A stretch of DNA of 64,000 nucleotides from Klebsiella variicola (lineage in GTDB: Bacteria > Pseudomonadota > Gammaproteobacteria > Enterobacterales > Enterobacteriaceae): positions 248,001-312,000 of the forward strand of contig NZ_CP010523.2 of assembly GCF_000828055.2 (NCBI RefSeq). The letters run 5' to 3'. Below are positions 39,419 through 48,604 of the stretch, in pieces. Under the pieces are notes generated by a model. The model was not told the origin of the DNA and ran no database searches. It was given only the letters and a program-made list of their open reading frames with translations. Made by a program: the position numbers and the translations under genes. Position 1 is the first letter of the stretch; the number at the start of each line of letters is the position of its first letter.

Positions 39419-39439
39419 GTTTATCAACTGTTGATAAAC
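39419..39439. promoter_or_regulatory. Perfect 21-bp palindrome between mgtE and hicAB
   Basis: The arms GTTTATCAAC and GTTGATAAAC flank a single central T. The site lies upstream of both the mgtE leader and hicA. It may be an operator for HicB or another regulator; no protein is assigned. Confidence 0.5.
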
Positions 39440-39459
39440 AAACTTCATCAGAATTTGGC

Positions 39460-39508
39460 TTGACTTCATCTTGTGCTATCATTAGCTTGACTTCAATGGA
39501 TGAAGTCA
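39460..39508. promoter_or_regulatory. hicAB promoter/operator
   Basis: TTGACTTCA occurs twice (39460-39468 and 39487-39495). The second copy forms a perfect inverted repeat with TGAAGTCA (39501-39508) across a 5-nt spacer. An extended -10, TGCTATCAT (39474-39482), lies between the copies, so a bound repressor would cover the promoter. HicB antitoxins usually autorepress through a C-terminal DNA-binding domain, which this HicB has. Confidence 0.6.
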
Positions 39509-39520
39509 TGGGGCAGGGCG

Positions 39521-39796
39521 ATGGAGCAGCAGGTTTTATCTTTACGTAATAAACAGCGCCACACGCTGGAGCAACTGTTTAAAATCCCTGTGCCACAGGG
39601 CATTAAATGGGCCGACATTGAATCGCTAATTAAAGCGTTAGGCGGGGAGATTAAAGAAGGACGCGGCTCGCGCTGTAAATTTTTGTTGAACCACAGCATT
39701 GCCAGCTTTCACAGGCCTCATCCTTCGCCGGATACTGACAAAGGCGCCGTGGAGAGCGTGCGCGATTGGTTAATCACTATAGGGGTAAAACCATGA
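39521..39796 (+). CDS. hicA: HicA-family toxin
   Basis: The protein is 91 aa from ATG 39521 (MEQQVLSLRNKQRHTLEQLF). An in-frame ATG at 39500 lies inside the operator palindrome and is disfavoured. HicA toxins are small mRNA-cleaving proteins with a double-stranded-RNA-binding fold. Seen are IKWADIESLIKALGGEIKEGRGSR, FHRPHP at 63-68 and the tail DKGAVESVRDWLITIGV, all typical of one HicA subgroup. In the classical members a histidine follows Gly-Ser (GSxH); here it reads GSRCK at 49-53, so the catalytic residue may differ. It overlaps hicB by 4 nt. Confidence 0.85.
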   Translation: MEQQVLSLRNKQRHTLEQLFKIPVPQGIKWADIESLIKALGGEIKEGRGSRCKFLLNHSIASFHRPHPSPDTDKGAVESVRDWLITIGVKP

Positions 39797-40152
39797 TCAA
39801 ACCTAAAACGCCAAACTCAATGGAGATTGCCGGCCAGCCTGCCGTTATCAATTACGTGCCTGAGCTCAATGCATTCCGCGGTAAGTTCCTTGGATTATCA
39901 GGATATTGCGATTTTGTTTCCGATAGTATTCAAGGGTTACAACAGGAGGGCGAGATATCATTACAGGAGTATCTCGCAGATTGTCATGAAGCGGGGATTG
40001 AGCCTTATGCTCACCCGGAAAAGATGAAAACCTTCACGCTGCGCTATCCTGAGTCATTTGGCGAGCGTCTTAGCTCCGCCGCTGCGGAGGAGCAGGTTTC
40101 CGTAAATACCTGGATCCTTGAGACGCTCAATGAACGTCTCAAACAGGCTTAA
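39793..40152 (+). CDS. hicB: HicB-family antitoxin
   Basis: The protein is 119 aa from ATG 39793, overlapping the hicA stop (ATGA). HicB antitoxins bind and block HicA and repress the operon. The N-terminal half has the partially degraded RNase H-like HicB fold (VINYVPELNAFRGKFLGLSG, then DFVSDSIQGLQQEGEISLQE). The C-terminal 40 residues (FTLRYPESFGERLSSAAAEE, then SVNTWILETLNERL) form a ribbon-helix-helix DNA-binding domain. The toxin-first gene order is usual for hicAB. The pair is an accessory unit between conserved mgtE and nik loci. Confidence 0.88.
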   Translation: MIKPKTPNSMEIAGQPAVINYVPELNAFRGKFLGLSGYCDFVSDSIQGLQQEGEISLQEYLADCHEAGIEPYAHPEKMKTFTLRYPESFGERLSSAAAEEQVSVNTWILETLNERLKQA

Positions 40153-40179
40153 AACAGTATGCAGCAGCTCGCCATCGTT

Positions 40180-40581
40180 TTAATTTTCATCCGCTAAACA
40201 CTGCAAATGCCCATGGCGCACGCCGCGCTGGGCAATCACCTCGTCGGCAAAATGCTGTACCTCGGCCATGTCACCTTTCAGCACCGCAATCTCCAGGCAG
40301 TCGTCATGACTGATATGCACATGCAGCGTGGCGACGGAGAGATCGTGATGATGATGCTGGGTGGCCACCAGCCGGCTCGCCAGTTCGCGTTTCTCATGTT
40401 CATACACGTACGACAGGACGGCATACCCGCGCCGTGATTCCGGCGACGGAGGATCCTGGTTGAGGGCGTCGCGCAGAATATCGCGTACCGCCTCCGAGCG
40501 ATTGTGGTAGCCACGGCGGGCGCTGAGCGCATCGAGGGCGGCCAGCAGGTCATCATCAAGGGTCAGGGTTACGCGCTGCAT
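40180..40581 (-). CDS. nikR: Nickel-responsive repressor NikR
   Basis: NikR is 133 aa, the E. coli length. It represses the nik operon when nickel is sufficient. The ribbon-helix-helix domain is at residues 1-45 ([20 protein letters not shown]). The ACT-like metal-binding domain has all four high-affinity nickel ligands: H76, H87, H89 and C95. The chosen ATG at 40581 overlaps the end of nikE by 13 nt. The open frame upstream lies within nikE and is not coding in this frame. Its operator is at 45488-45515. Confidence 0.97.
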   Translation of the reverse strand: MQRVTLTLDDDLLAALDALSARRGYHNRSEAVRDILRDALNQDPPSPESRRGYAVLSYVYEHEKRELASRLVATQHHHHDLSVATLHVHISHDDCLEIAVLKGDMAEVQHFADEVIAQRGVRHGHLQCLADEN

Positions 40582-41360
40582 GGCATGGCCTCGTTTAGCA
40601 GAGTGGCAGGAAAAGGTGGCAGCACCGCGCGCTGCAGCGCCTGACCTGCAGGGGAGTGCAGGCGCAGCGGTAAGCTGACCGTCGCGGTTTCGACGATGCG
40701 CCCGTGCTCCATCACCAGCACTCGCTGGCAAAAGCGCTCCACCAGCCGCAGGTCGTGGGTGATGAACAGGCAGGCGGTGTCAAACTGCGCCTGCAGGCGC
40801 TTCAGCAGGGCGATAATCTCCGCCTGCAGCAGCAGATCGAGATTTGAAACCGCTTCATCCAGGATCAACAGCTGCGGCCGTACCGCCAGGGCGCGTGCCA
40901 GGCAGACGCGCTGCAGCTGTCCGCCGCTGAGCTGCGCCGGGCGCTTATCGAGCAGCGACGGCGCGAGGTCGACGGCCAGCAGCATCTCTTCCACCCGCCG
41001 CGAACGCGCCTCACGCGACAAGCGTAACAGATGGCGTAGCGGCTCGCTGACGATCTCGCGCACCGTTTTGCGCGGATTCACCGCGCTGAAGGCATCCTGA
41101 AATACCAGCTGAATATCACGGCGGAAGGCGCCGATGGCCTCGCCCTTGAGGGCAGTCAGCGGCGTGCCGCGCCAGGCAATATCACCGTGCTGCGGCGTTT
41201 CCAGACCCACCAGCATCCGCGCCAGGGTGCTTTTCCCACAGCCGCTGCGTCCGAGCATGGCCACCGTTTCGCCGGGGGCGATGGCGAGATGGATCGCATG
41301 TAGGACCCTGCCGTGGTGAGGATAATCGTGACTCACTCCGGTGACGCTGAGTAAATTCAT
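40569..41360 (-). CDS. nikE: Nickel ABC importer ATP-binding protein NikE
   Basis: NikE is a 263-aa ATPase of the oligopeptide/nickel ABC importer family. It has Walker [10 protein letters not shown], the signature [15 protein letters not shown], Walker [13 protein letters not shown] and the switch histidine in [10 protein letters not shown]. With NikD it powers nickel import through NikBC. It overlaps nikD by 4 nt and nikR by 13 nt, which indicates a tightly coupled operon. The family's C-terminal extension is short here. Confidence 0.96.
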   Translation of the reverse strand: MNLLSVTGVSHDYPHHGRVLHAIHLAIAPGETVAMLGRSGCGKSTLARMLVGLETPQHGDIAWRGTPLTALKGEAIGAFRRDIQLVFQDAFSAVNPRKTVREIVSEPLRHLLRLSREARSRRVEEMLLAVDLAPSLLDKRPAQLSGGQLQRVCLARALAVRPQLLILDEAVSNLDLLLQAEIIALLKRLQAQFDTACLFITHDLRLVERFCQRVLVMEHGRIVETATVSLPLRLHSPAGQALQRAVLPPFPATLLNEAMPCSA

Positions 41361-42121
41361 GGTGTTTTCTCCAGGCCGTACAGCGCCAGATGCGCGGCCA
41401 GCAGGCGCTGGCTGAGCGGGTGCCGCGGGGCGCTAAATAGCGTATTCACATCGCAGTGTTCAACGAGGCGACCGTTCTCCATGACCGTCACGTGATGCGC
41501 CAGCCGCGCCACGACGCCCATATCATGCGTCACCAGCAGCAGCCCCAGACCGCGCCTGGCGACGATATCCGCCAGCAGATCGAGAATGCGCGCCTGGGCG
41601 ATGGCATCGAGATCGGTCGTCGGCTCGTCGGCGATGATAAAGGGCGCGCGGCTGAGCAGGGCGAGAGCGACCATCATCCGCTGCAGCATGCCGCCGCTCA
41701 TCTCAAAGGGGTAGCGCTTCAGCAGCGCCCGCGGATTGTCCAGACCGACCTCCTCCATCGCTGCTAGCAGCACGGCGTCATTTGTTTCACGACCCGCTGC
41801 CCGGCAGGTTTCCCGGGCGTGCGCGGCCATGGTCTGCAGTGGATTAAAGGCGCTGCGTGGGTTTTGCATGATGGTGGCAATAGTCGTGCCGCGCAGTTGT
41901 TCGCCGTGCACCGGAATGCCGTCGAGCAGCACCCGGCCGGCGGTTTGCCTGACGCCAGGCGGCAACATGCCCAGCGCGGCGGCGCAGGTCAGCGATTTTC
42001 CGCAGCCACTGCTGCCGAGCAGCGCCAGCACCTGCCCGCGGCGCAGGGTGAAGGAAACGTCGCTGACCAGCGGTCGGTCAGCGGCAAGCGAGATCTGTTC
42101 CAGTTGGATCTTCTGCGGCAT
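41357..42121 (-). CDS. nikD: Nickel ABC importer ATP-binding protein NikD
   Basis: NikD is a 254-aa ABC ATPase with Walker [10 protein letters not shown], the Q-loop [14 protein letters not shown], the signature motif region [16 protein letters not shown], Walker [13 protein letters not shown] and the switch histidine in [10 protein letters not shown]. It pairs with NikE. It overlaps nikC by 1 nt and nikE by 4 nt. The protein is the normal length for the family. Confidence 0.96.
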   Translation of the reverse strand: MPQKIQLEQISLAADRPLVSDVSFTLRRGQVLALLGSSGCGKSLTCAAALGMLPPGVRQTAGRVLLDGIPVHGEQLRGTTIATIMQNPRSAFNPLQTMAAHARETCRAAGRETNDAVLLAAMEEVGLDNPRALLKRYPFEMSGGMLQRMMVALALLSRAPFIIADEPTTDLDAIAQARILDLLADIVARRGLGLLLVTHDMGVVARLAHHVTVMENGRLVEHCDVNTLFSAPRHPLSQRLLAAHLALYGLEKTP

Positions 42122-42954
42122 CAGTGGCTATGCTCCGCGATCAGGTGGGGATCGAGACGATCGCGCAGCGCGTCGCCCAGCAGGTTAAAAGCCATCACGC
42201 TGATGAACAGCGCCAGCCCCGGCCAGACCATTTGCAGCGGCTGGGTCCAGATATACTGTCGGGCGTCGTTGATCATTACCCCCCATTCCGCCGTCGGCGC
42301 GCTGACGCCGAGACCGAGGAACGACATGCCGGCCACGTGAAGCATCATATGGCCGATATCCAGCGAGGCGAGCACCAGCAGCGAGGGGATCACCGCCCCG
42401 GCCAGATGGTCGCTGAACAGCCGCCACTGGCTGGCGCCGCTCAGTCGGGCGGCGAGGATAAATTCGCGCTGGCGCAGGGAAACCACCAGGTTACGCACCA
42501 TTCTGGCATACCAGGCCCAGTGCGACAGCGCAATGGCGAGGATCACGTTGGTCAACCCGGTACCCAGCACCCCCACCATAAAAAAAGACAGGATCGAGGT
42601 CGGAAAGGTCATAAACAGTTCGGCGAGGCGCATCAGGCCGCGGTCGGCGCGGCCGCCCAGCAGCCCGGCGCAGCCGCCGACCGCCAGACCGATCAGCAGC
42701 ACCAGCAGCAGACAAGCCATCACCGCCCCCAGCGAAACGCGGGTGGCGGCCAGCAGGCGTGAGAAAATATCCCGGCCGAGATGATCGGTGCCGAGCCAGT
42801 GCGCTGCGCCCGGCGGTAGCAGCCGCTGCTGAAGGTCAATCGCCGCTGGATCCCAGGGCAGCCACCAGCCGCTGCCGATGGCGATGACTGCCAACAGCGC
42901 GATAACCAGCATGGCCAGTTTTACCGGCCAGCGAAAGCTTTGTAGCCATCTCAT
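42121..42954 (-). CDS. nikC: Nickel ABC importer permease NikC
   Basis: NikC is a 277-aa inner-membrane permease of the DppC/OppC type with about six helices. The N-terminal helix ([21 protein letters not shown]) precedes [22 protein letters not shown], which is diagnostic of this group. The EAA loop that contacts the ATPases is [21 protein letters not shown]. It forms the nickel channel with NikB. It overlaps nikB by 4 nt. Confidence 0.96.
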   Translation of the reverse strand: MRWLQSFRWPVKLAMLVIALLAVIAIGSGWWLPWDPAAIDLQQRLLPPGAAHWLGTDHLGRDIFSRLLAATRVSLGAVMACLLLVLLIGLAVGGCAGLLGGRADRGLMRLAELFMTFPTSILSFFMVGVLGTGLTNVILAIALSHWAWYARMVRNLVVSLRQREFILAARLSGASQWRLFSDHLAGAVIPSLLVLASLDIGHMMLHVAGMSFLGLGVSAPTAEWGVMINDARQYIWTQPLQMVWPGLALFISVMAFNLLGDALRDRLDPHLIAEHSH

Positions 42955-43895
42955 GCGCTCACCTCCTCGTGGCGGCGCAGGCGCGGGTCGAGCGCCGCGT
43001 TAAGCACATCCACCGCCAGATTAGCCAGCACGAACACCGTCACCATCATCAGGGTAAAGCACTGGATCACCGGGTAATCGCGATTGAAAATGGCGGAAAC
43101 CGCGTAGCGGCCGACCCCGGGCCAGGCAAAGATATTTTCGATAATCATGGTGCCGCCGATCAGCTCGCCAATGTGCATGCCTAGGGCGGTCACCACCGGC
43201 AGGGTGGCATTGCGCAGGATATGTCGGCGCTCCACCTGGCGCGCGCTCAATCCGCGTAGCCGCGCCCATATCACGTGACGCTGGCTGGCGGCGTCCAGCA
43301 TGCTGGCGCGCAGCAGACGGGCGTTGATCGCCAGCGACATAAAGGCGATGGAGACGGCGGGCAAAATCAGGTGCTGCCAGTCGCCATACCCCATCGCCGG
43401 GAGCCACTGCAGATGCACGGAAAAGAGCATCACCAGCAGAAAGGCCAGCCAGAAGTTCGGCATTGAGACGCCAAGAAAGGCAATCAGCCGTACCACATAG
43501 TCCGGCAGGCGATCGCGATGGCGCGCCGCCCAGATGCCCAGCGGCAGGGAGGTGACGAGGATCAGCGCCAGCGCCGCGCCGGTGAGCAGCAGGGTGGCTG
43601 GCAGGAAGTGCAGCAGGTCATCCAGCACCGGGCGCTGGGTGGCATAGGAGAGACCGAAATCCAGGTGCAGCGCCCGCCACAGCCAGTGCAGATACTGCAT
43701 CGCCAGCGGCTGGTTGAGCCCCAGCAGCTCGCGGGTCGAGGCAACCATCTCTTCAGTGGGCGGCAGGTTCGACAGGCGTAAATAATCCAGCGCCGGGTCA
43801 CCGGTGCCGAGCCGCAGCAGCAGAAAGATGATGGCGGAGGCGGCGAGCAGCAGCGGGATCAGCAGCAGCAGGCGGCGTAAAATATAGCGTAGCAT
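42951..43895 (-). CDS. nikB: Nickel ABC importer permease NikB
   Basis: NikB is a 314-aa inner-membrane permease of the DppB/OppB type. It starts [20 protein letters not shown]. It has the family segments [19 protein letters not shown] and [17 protein letters not shown]. The cytoplasmic EAA loop is [20 protein letters not shown]. It is the partner of NikC. Its ATG overlaps the nikA stop by 1 nt. Confidence 0.96.
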   Translation of the reverse strand: MLRYILRRLLLLIPLLLAASAIIFLLLRLGTGDPALDYLRLSNLPPTEEMVASTRELLGLNQPLAMQYLHWLWRALHLDFGLSYATQRPVLDDLLHFLPATLLLTGAALALILVTSLPLGIWAARHRDRLPDYVVRLIAFLGVSMPNFWLAFLLVMLFSVHLQWLPAMGYGDWQHLILPAVSIAFMSLAINARLLRASMLDAASQRHVIWARLRGLSARQVERRHILRNATLPVVTALGMHIGELIGGTMIIENIFAWPGVGRYAVSAIFNRDYPVIQCFTLMMVTVFVLANLAVDVLNAALDPRLRRHEEVSA

Positions 43896-45463
43896 TATGG
43901 CGTTACCGGGTTAATCTGATCGAAAGGGATCTCGGTGGTCACCGGGGCGAACGGGATCTCCCCGACCTCCTGGTGCGCAACCGACATCAGCGAGACATAG
44001 CTGATGGGCAGATACACCGCGTCCTGATGCAGGCGGGTCAGCACATCGTGGTACCGTTTTCTCCGCAGCGCCTCGTCCCCCGTGGTCAGTACTTCGCTAA
44101 TCTCTTTATCAATCAGCGCCTTGTCCGGCAGGCCTCGCTGGGCCTGGTAATCCGCATGCGACGGGACGCGCATCGAGCTTAAAAAGGCATGCGGATCGTA
44201 GGGCGCGCCCCAGGTGCGATTGAAGATCATACCGAAGCGGCCTTCGCGCTGGCGGGCGTAAATGCTGCTCTCCTCCTCACCCACCAGGGTGACCTGGACG
44301 CCGACCTGCCGCAGATTGGCCTGAATAATTTCGGCCATTGATTTAGCCAGCGCGTCGGTGCCGATAAACGCCAGCTCAATCGCCAGCGGTTGCCCGGCTT
44401 TTTGTCGCCAGGGCTGGCCCTCTGGCTGCTGCCAGCCAGCCTGCTCCAGCAGGGCGCGGGCTTTTGCCGGATCGTAACGGCGCGGCGTCAGATCCTGCGG
44501 CGCGTAGGGGACCGAGGGGGCAAACAGGGTGTCGGCAACCTGCTGGGTGCCATACAACACGCTATCGACAAGGGTCTGTTTATCGACGGCGTAGTTGAGC
44601 GCCTCACGAACCGCCTGCTCGCGGGTCGGGCCCTGGCTGGCGTTCAGCGCCAGCATCACCGTTTCCACCGGGGCGGACAGGCGCGCCACGTAGCCGGGGT
44701 GATGGCGAAAACGTTCGAAGGTGTCCAGCGGCAGCAGCCCTTCGTCACCGTAGAGCATATCGATTTCCCCGGTTTCGAACGCCACCGCCCGGCTGGTAGC
44801 GTCGGGGATCACCTTGATGGTGATTTGCTGCAGTGCCGGTTTGCGACCCCAGTAGCGCTCATTGCGTACCAGCACATCGCGCTGATTGAGCTGCGAGCTC
44901 GCCAGTCGCCACGGACCGGTGCCGATCGGGGCTTTAATGCCCCTGGCGGTGCCGCCATCGATAAACTGTGAGGGCGCGATGAAGCGGAACGGGCGGGGCA
45001 GGGCCAGCTCTTGTAGTAAGGGCGCGTAGGCGCTTTTCAGAGTGATCTGCAACTCAGTGGCGCTGAGCGCCCGCACGTCGGTGATCTGGTTGGCGAGCTC
45101 AAGCCAGGCATGGCGTTGGCGGTTGGCCAGCACCGCCTGGAAATTGGCCGCCGCGGCCTGGGCGTTAAACGGTTCGCCATTGGAGAAGGTCACATCGTCG
45201 CGCAGGGTGAACCACCAGGTTTTACCATCGGCGGCGTGACGCCAGCGGGTCGCCAGCCAGGGCTGTACGCTGCCGTCAGCCTGATACTTCACCAGCGGTT
45301 CATAGACCATGCTTTGGGCAAACATCTGGTTGGGTGTATAGAGATGGGGATTCAGCGGGCCGACGTTAACCGGCCAGGCGGTGGTGAGCTGGTGCGGCGC
45401 GGCCTGAGCCAGTAAAGGGACGCAGGCAACCAGCGCCAGCAGGGTGAGGCGGATAGTAGACAA
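43895..45463 (-). CDS. nikA: Periplasmic nickel-binding protein NikA
   Basis: NikA is 522 aa, against 524 in E. coli. It is the solute-binding protein of family SBP5 (dipeptide/nickel) that delivers nickel, probably as a metallophore complex, to NikBC. The signal peptide is [21 protein letters not shown] (cleaved before APHQL). The N-terminal mature motif [20 protein letters not shown] is characteristic of NikA. It is the first gene of nikABCDE-nikR; nickel feeds hydrogenases and, in Klebsiella, urease. The upstream operator at 45488-45515 fits NikR control. Confidence 0.97.
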   Translation of the reverse strand: MSTIRLTLLALVACVPLLAQAAPHQLTTAWPVNVGPLNPHLYTPNQMFAQSMVYEPLVKYQADGSVQPWLATRWRHAADGKTWWFTLRDDVTFSNGEPFNAQAAAANFQAVLANRQRHAWLELANQITDVRALSATELQITLKSAYAPLLQELALPRPFRFIAPSQFIDGGTARGIKAPIGTGPWRLASSQLNQRDVLVRNERYWGRKPALQQITIKVIPDATSRAVAFETGEIDMLYGDEGLLPLDTFERFRHHPGYVARLSAPVETVMLALNASQGPTREQAVREALNYAVDKQTLVDSVLYGTQQVADTLFAPSVPYAPQDLTPRRYDPAKARALLEQAGWQQPEGQPWRQKAGQPLAIELAFIGTDALAKSMAEIIQANLRQVGVQVTLVGEEESSIYARQREGRFGMIFNRTWGAPYDPHAFLSSMRVPSHADYQAQRGLPDKALIDKEISEVLTTGDEALRRKRYHDVLTRLHQDAVYLPISYVSLMSVAHQEVGEIPFAPVTTEIPFDQINPVTP

Positions 45464-45487
45464 GACGGTGATCTCAGCGACAGGAAA

Positions 45488-45515
45488 GTATGACGATTTT
45501 AGTGATTCATCATAC
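45488..45515. promoter_or_regulatory. NikR operator of the nik operon
   Basis: GTATGA (45488-45493) and TCATAC (45510-45515) are separated by exactly 16 nt. This is the published E. coli NikR dyad GTATGA-N16-TCATAC with no mismatch. It lies 25 nt upstream of the nikA ATG. An ATCAA at 45532-45536 could be one half of an FNR site; FNR activates nik in E. coli, but the second half is poor here. Confidence 0.92.
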
Positions 45516-45602
45516 TTTGGGAGTAACCTGGATCAATATTGCGCCGGAAAGTATAAGAAAATCGTATCATTACACGCGGGCGGTAAACACCGCCTGCGCT
45601 TC

Positions 45603-46463
45603 TCAGGGCGCCCGGAATAAGCCCAGCAGCGTGGCTACCTGCTCGTCGATCGGCGCCAGGTCCCGCTTAACGATCAGGTGCAGCGGCGTCGCGCGGCGCG
45701 CGCCGTGGCTGAGGGGCAGCCGCTTCAGCACGCCCTGGTCGAGATGGGAACGAATGCGCTCTTCCGGCAGCCAGCCGAACCCGACCTGATACATCACCGC
45801 ATCAATGGCGGCGTCAATGGTGGAGAAGGTCCAGGCGTCACGCGTCGCCTGACCATCGCCGGTCTGATCGGCAATGCGCACCAGCGACCACGGCGCCAGC
45901 GTGCTGTCCTCCAGCGGCCCGTCGAGCGTGGCGAGAGGGTGGTCGCGGTGGGCGACGGCGATAAAATCAATATTCATCAGCCACTCTCCACGGCCGGTAA
46001 TATCCTGGCGGCGGGTCAGCACCATCACATCAGCTTCCGTCCGCGCCGCGCTCTCGTCATCAACGTTTTCCAGCACTTCGGTGAGTCTGACCTGGGTCTG
46101 CGGATAGCGCTGCTGGAACTGGCGTAAAATCGCGAACAGCCGCTGGCGCGGGAAAATGCTGTCGACCACCAGATCCAGGCGGGTGCGCGCCCCGTTGCGT
46201 AAGGTGGCGGCGTGGGTCTCGACGTAGGCGAAGGCCTGCAGCAGCGGTTTGACCTGATTCAGCAGCAGTTCGCCGGCCGGGGTCAGCACCGCCCGCCGGC
46301 CGGACGGCGCCAGCAGCGCCACGCCTAAGCGCTCCTGCAGCAGCGCGAGGTTATAGCTCACCGAAGACTGACTGCGGTTGGTCTCCTCCGCCGCTCTGGC
46401 AAAGCTCCCCAATTCCACTACCTTTTCGAGTAACGCCCACTGCTCCAGGGTTGTCTTGTGCAT
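45603..46463 (-). CDS. LysR-family regulator, divergent from padC
   Basis: The protein is 286 aa from ATG 46463 (MHKTTLEQWALLEKVVELGS); a TTG two codons upstream is less likely. It has an N-terminal winged helix-turn-helix (SFARAAEETNRSQSSVSYNL) and a LysR substrate-binding domain. The gene is divergent from padC with 97 nt between them and an inverted repeat in the gap. It is probably the regulator of phenolic acid decarboxylase expression, sensing hydroxycinnamates or related aromatics. That link is positional inference. Confidence 0.9.
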   Translation of the reverse strand: MHKTTLEQWALLEKVVELGSFARAAEETNRSQSSVSYNLALLQERLGVALLAPSGRRAVLTPAGELLLNQVKPLLQAFAYVETHAATLRNGARTRLDLVVDSIFPRQRLFAILRQFQQRYPQTQVRLTEVLENVDDESAARTEADVMVLTRRQDITGRGEWLMNIDFIAVAHRDHPLATLDGPLEDSTLAPWSLVRIADQTGDGQATRDAWTFSTIDAAIDAVMYQVGFGWLPEERIRSHLDQGVLKRLPLSHGARRATPLHLIVKRDLAPIDEQVATLLGLFRAP

Positions 46464-46476
46464 AATCAATCTAAAA

Positions 46477-46497
46477 TTTGGATGTATTTAATCCAAA
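46477..46497. promoter_or_regulatory. Candidate LysR operator in the padC promoter region
   Basis: A perfect inverted repeat, TTTGGAT (46477-46483) and ATCCAAA (46491-46497), has a 7-nt centre. It fits the T-N11-A dyads bound by LysR proteins and lies between the LysR gene and padC. Confidence 0.6.
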
Positions 46498-46560
46498 CAT
46501 AGCGTTATTCATTCATTTTTTAAAGACGTATGCTGTCCTCAACAAAACAGAGGAGAATAA

Positions 46561-47067
46561 ATGATGAGCACTTTCGACAAACATGACCTCAGCGGCTTTA
46601 TCGGTAAACATCTGGTCTATACCTACGACAACGGCTGGAACTACGAGATTTACGTCAAAAATGGCCACACCCTCGACTACCGTATTCACAGCGGCATCGT
46701 CGGCAATCGCTGGGTGAAAGATCAGGAAGCGTACATCGTGCGGGTGGGGGAAAGTATCTACAAAATCTCCTGGACCGAACCGACCGGCACCGACGTCAGC
46801 CTGATCGTCAACCTGGGCGACAAACTGTTCCACGGCACCATTTTCTTCCCGCGCTGGATCATGAATAACCCGGAAAAAACCGTCTGCTTCCAGAACGACC
46901 ATATTCCGCTGATGAATTCGTACCGTGATGCCGGCCCGGCCTATCCAACGGAAGTGATTGACGAGTTCGCCACTATCACCTTCATTCGCGACTGTGGCGC
47001 CGATAATGACGAGGTCATTAATTGCCCGGCGAGCGAATTACCTGCGGATTTTCCTGCAAACTTGTAA
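46561..47067 (+). CDS. padC: Phenolic acid decarboxylase PadC
   Basis: PadC is 168 aa, the normal size. It is a cofactor-independent cytoplasmic enzyme that decarboxylates p-coumaric, ferulic and caffeic acids to 4-vinylphenols, which detoxifies plant phenolics. The conserved core KHLVYTYDNGWNYEIYVKNG contains the family tyrosines, followed by TLDYRIHSGIVGNRWVKDQ with the conserved arginine. AGAGGAGAATAA precedes tandem ATGs at 46561 and 46564; either may start translation. The LysR gene is divergent. It is not part of the arn operon: 396 nt follow before arnB. Confidence 0.95.
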   Translation: MMSTFDKHDLSGFIGKHLVYTYDNGWNYEIYVKNGHTLDYRIHSGIVGNRWVKDQEAYIVRVGESIYKISWTEPTGTDVSLIVNLGDKLFHGTIFFPRWIMNNPEKTVCFQNDHIPLMNSYRDAGPAYPTEVIDEFATITFIRDCGADNDEVINCPASELPADFPANL

Positions 47068-47146
47068 TTCAGCAGAAATAACTTTGTGATCTGCGCTAAC
47101 ATTTTGTCATTAAGCGTGACGATCGCTAATTAAAGTATTGTGTATT

Positions 47147-47163
47147 GGTTTAATTCCCGTTTA
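47147..47163 (+). promoter_or_regulatory. PhoP box upstream of arn operon
   Basis: GGTTTA (47147-47152) and CGTTTA (47158-47163) are direct repeats with 5 nt between, matching the PhoP consensus (G/T)GTTTA-N5-(G/T)GTTTA with one mismatch. Direct PhoP control of this operon has been described for K. pneumoniae. Confidence 0.75.
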
Positions 47164-47292
47164 CTTTTTGCTATTGCGTTCCTGTTTCTTGCCGCTTAAC
47201 AGGAACGCTTTCCTGTCATACCCCTGCCATAAAAAATTCCTATCATACTGTTTAGTAATGAGTTATTACTTATTCTGAGAAAATATTAATTT

Positions 47293-47309
47293 CTTAATAT
47301 TATCCTAAG
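47293..47309 (+). promoter_or_regulatory. PmrA (BasR) box upstream of arn operon
   Basis: CTTAAT-ATTAT-CCTAAG matches the PmrA consensus CTTAAT-N5-CTTAAG at 11 of 12 positions. It lies about 155 nt upstream of arnB, with AT-rich ACATTAAT downstream as a possible -10. PmrA responds to Fe3+, acid pH and, through PmrD, low Mg2+. Confidence 0.85.
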
Positions 47310-47463
47310 CAAGGTCGACTACATTAATAGTGGTCGAAATACCCTGAAATGGAATGCCGCGCTGAACTCACTTCATTTTAATTTCGTTTAAGTCCGCAGG
47401 CGCAGGATATTTTATTCTAACGACCCTGATTTGTGCGTGGGTCAACTACAGAACAGGATGATG

Positions 47464-48603
47464 ATGAGCGATTTTTTGCCGTTTTCGCGCCCGTCGATGG
47501 GCGACGCAGAGCTGGCTGCGCTGCGTGAAGTTTTAGCGTCGGGCTGGATCACCACCGGACCGAAGAATCAGGCACTCGAAGCGGCATTCTGCCAGCTGAC
47601 CGGCAACCGCCACGCGATTGCCGTCAGTTCAGCGACCGGCGGGATGCATGTGACCCTGATGGCGCTGGGTATTGGCCCCGGCGATGAAGTCATTACGCCG
47701 TCCCAGACCTGGGTCTCCACTCTCAATATGATCTGCCTGCTGGGCGCTACGCCGGTGATGATCGATGTCGATAACGACAATCTGATGATTACCCCTGACG
47801 CGGTGGAAGCGGCGATCACTTCGCGTACCAAAGCGATAATTCCCGTGCACTACGCGGGCGCGCCAGCCGACATCGACGCCATTCGCGCGGTGGGCGAGCG
47901 CCACGGCATTCCGGTGATTGAAGATGCCGCCCATGCGGCGGGTACCCATTATAAAGGCCGCCACATTGGCTGGCAGGGGACCGCCATTTTCTCGTTCCAC
48001 GCGATCAAGAACATGACCTGCGCCGAAGGCGGGCTGATTGTCACCGACGACGACGAGCTGGCCTCCCGTATCCGCAGTCTGAAATTCCATGGTCTGGGCG
48101 TGGACGCCTATGATCGTCAGACCCACGGCCGCGCGCCGCAGGCGGAGGTGATCACCCCGGGCTTCAAGTACAACCTTGCCGATATCAACGCCGCTCTGGC
48201 GCTGGTCCAGCTGGAAAAACTGAGCCACGCCAATCAGCGCCGGACGGAGATTGCCCAGCGCTACCTGCGCGAGCTGGCGGACACGCCGTTTAAACCGCTG
48301 ACCGTCCCGGCATGGGATCACCAGCACGCCTGGCACTTGTTTATCATCCGCGTCGATGAGGCCGCATGCGGCATCAGCCGCGACGCGCTGATGGAAAAGC
48401 TGAAGGCGATGGGTATCGGCACGGGTCTGCATTTCCGTGCGGCTCATACGCAAAAATATTACCGCGAGCGCTTCCCTGAGGTTTCCCTGCCAAATACCGA
48501 ATGGAACAGCGCCCGCATCTGTTCTCTCCCGTTGTTCCCGGACATGACCGATGACGATGTCACTCGCGTCATTTCCGCACTGCGCCAGCTGTCAGGACGT
48601 TGA
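47464..48603 (+). CDS. arnB: UDP-4-keto-arabinose aminotransferase ArnB
   Basis: ArnB is 379 aa from ATG 47464 ([20 protein letters not shown]); ATGs at 47458 and 47461 are alternatives. It is a PLP enzyme that transfers an amino group from glutamate to UDP-4-ketopentose, giving UDP-L-Ara4N. It belongs to the DegT/DnrJ/EryC1 family. The PLP lysine is K182 in [26 protein letters not shown] and [10 protein letters not shown] are family motifs. It is the first gene of arnBCADTEF. Confidence 0.97.
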   Translation: MSDFLPFSRPSMGDAELAALREVLASGWITTGPKNQALEAAFCQLTGNRHAIAVSSATGGMHVTLMALGIGPGDEVITPSQTWVSTLNMICLLGATPVMIDVDNDNLMITPDAVEAAITSRTKAIIPVHYAGAPADIDAIRAVGERHGIPVIEDAAHAAGTHYKGRHIGWQGTAIFSFHAIKNMTCAEGGLIVTDDDELASRIRSLKFHGLGVDAYDRQTHGRAPQAEVITPGFKYNLADINAALALVQLEKLSHANQRRTEIAQRYLRELADTPFKPLTVPAWDHQHAWHLFIIRVDEAACGISRDALMEKLKAMGIGTGLHFRAAHTQKYYRERFPEVSLPNTEWNSARICSLPLFPDMTDDDVTRVISALRQLSGR

Positions 48604-48604
48604 T

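Larger units (their letters stand above)
47068..47463 (+). promoter_or_regulatory. padC-arnB intergenic region (arn promoter region)
   Basis: This 396-nt AT-rich gap contains no gene. It holds a PhoP box (47147-47163) and a PmrA box (47293-47309), listed separately, and a leader of about 150 nt before arnB. The hairpin-like GTTCCTG...CAGGAAC segment around 47178-47206 (GCGTTCCTG / CAGGAACGC) may be the padC terminator, as it is followed by TTTCCTGTC. Confidence 0.7.

Noticed and set aside
47068-47463. Possible small gene between padC and arnB
   Set aside because: There is no frame of useful length with a ribosome-binding site; the region is explained by PhoP and PmrA boxes and a leader.
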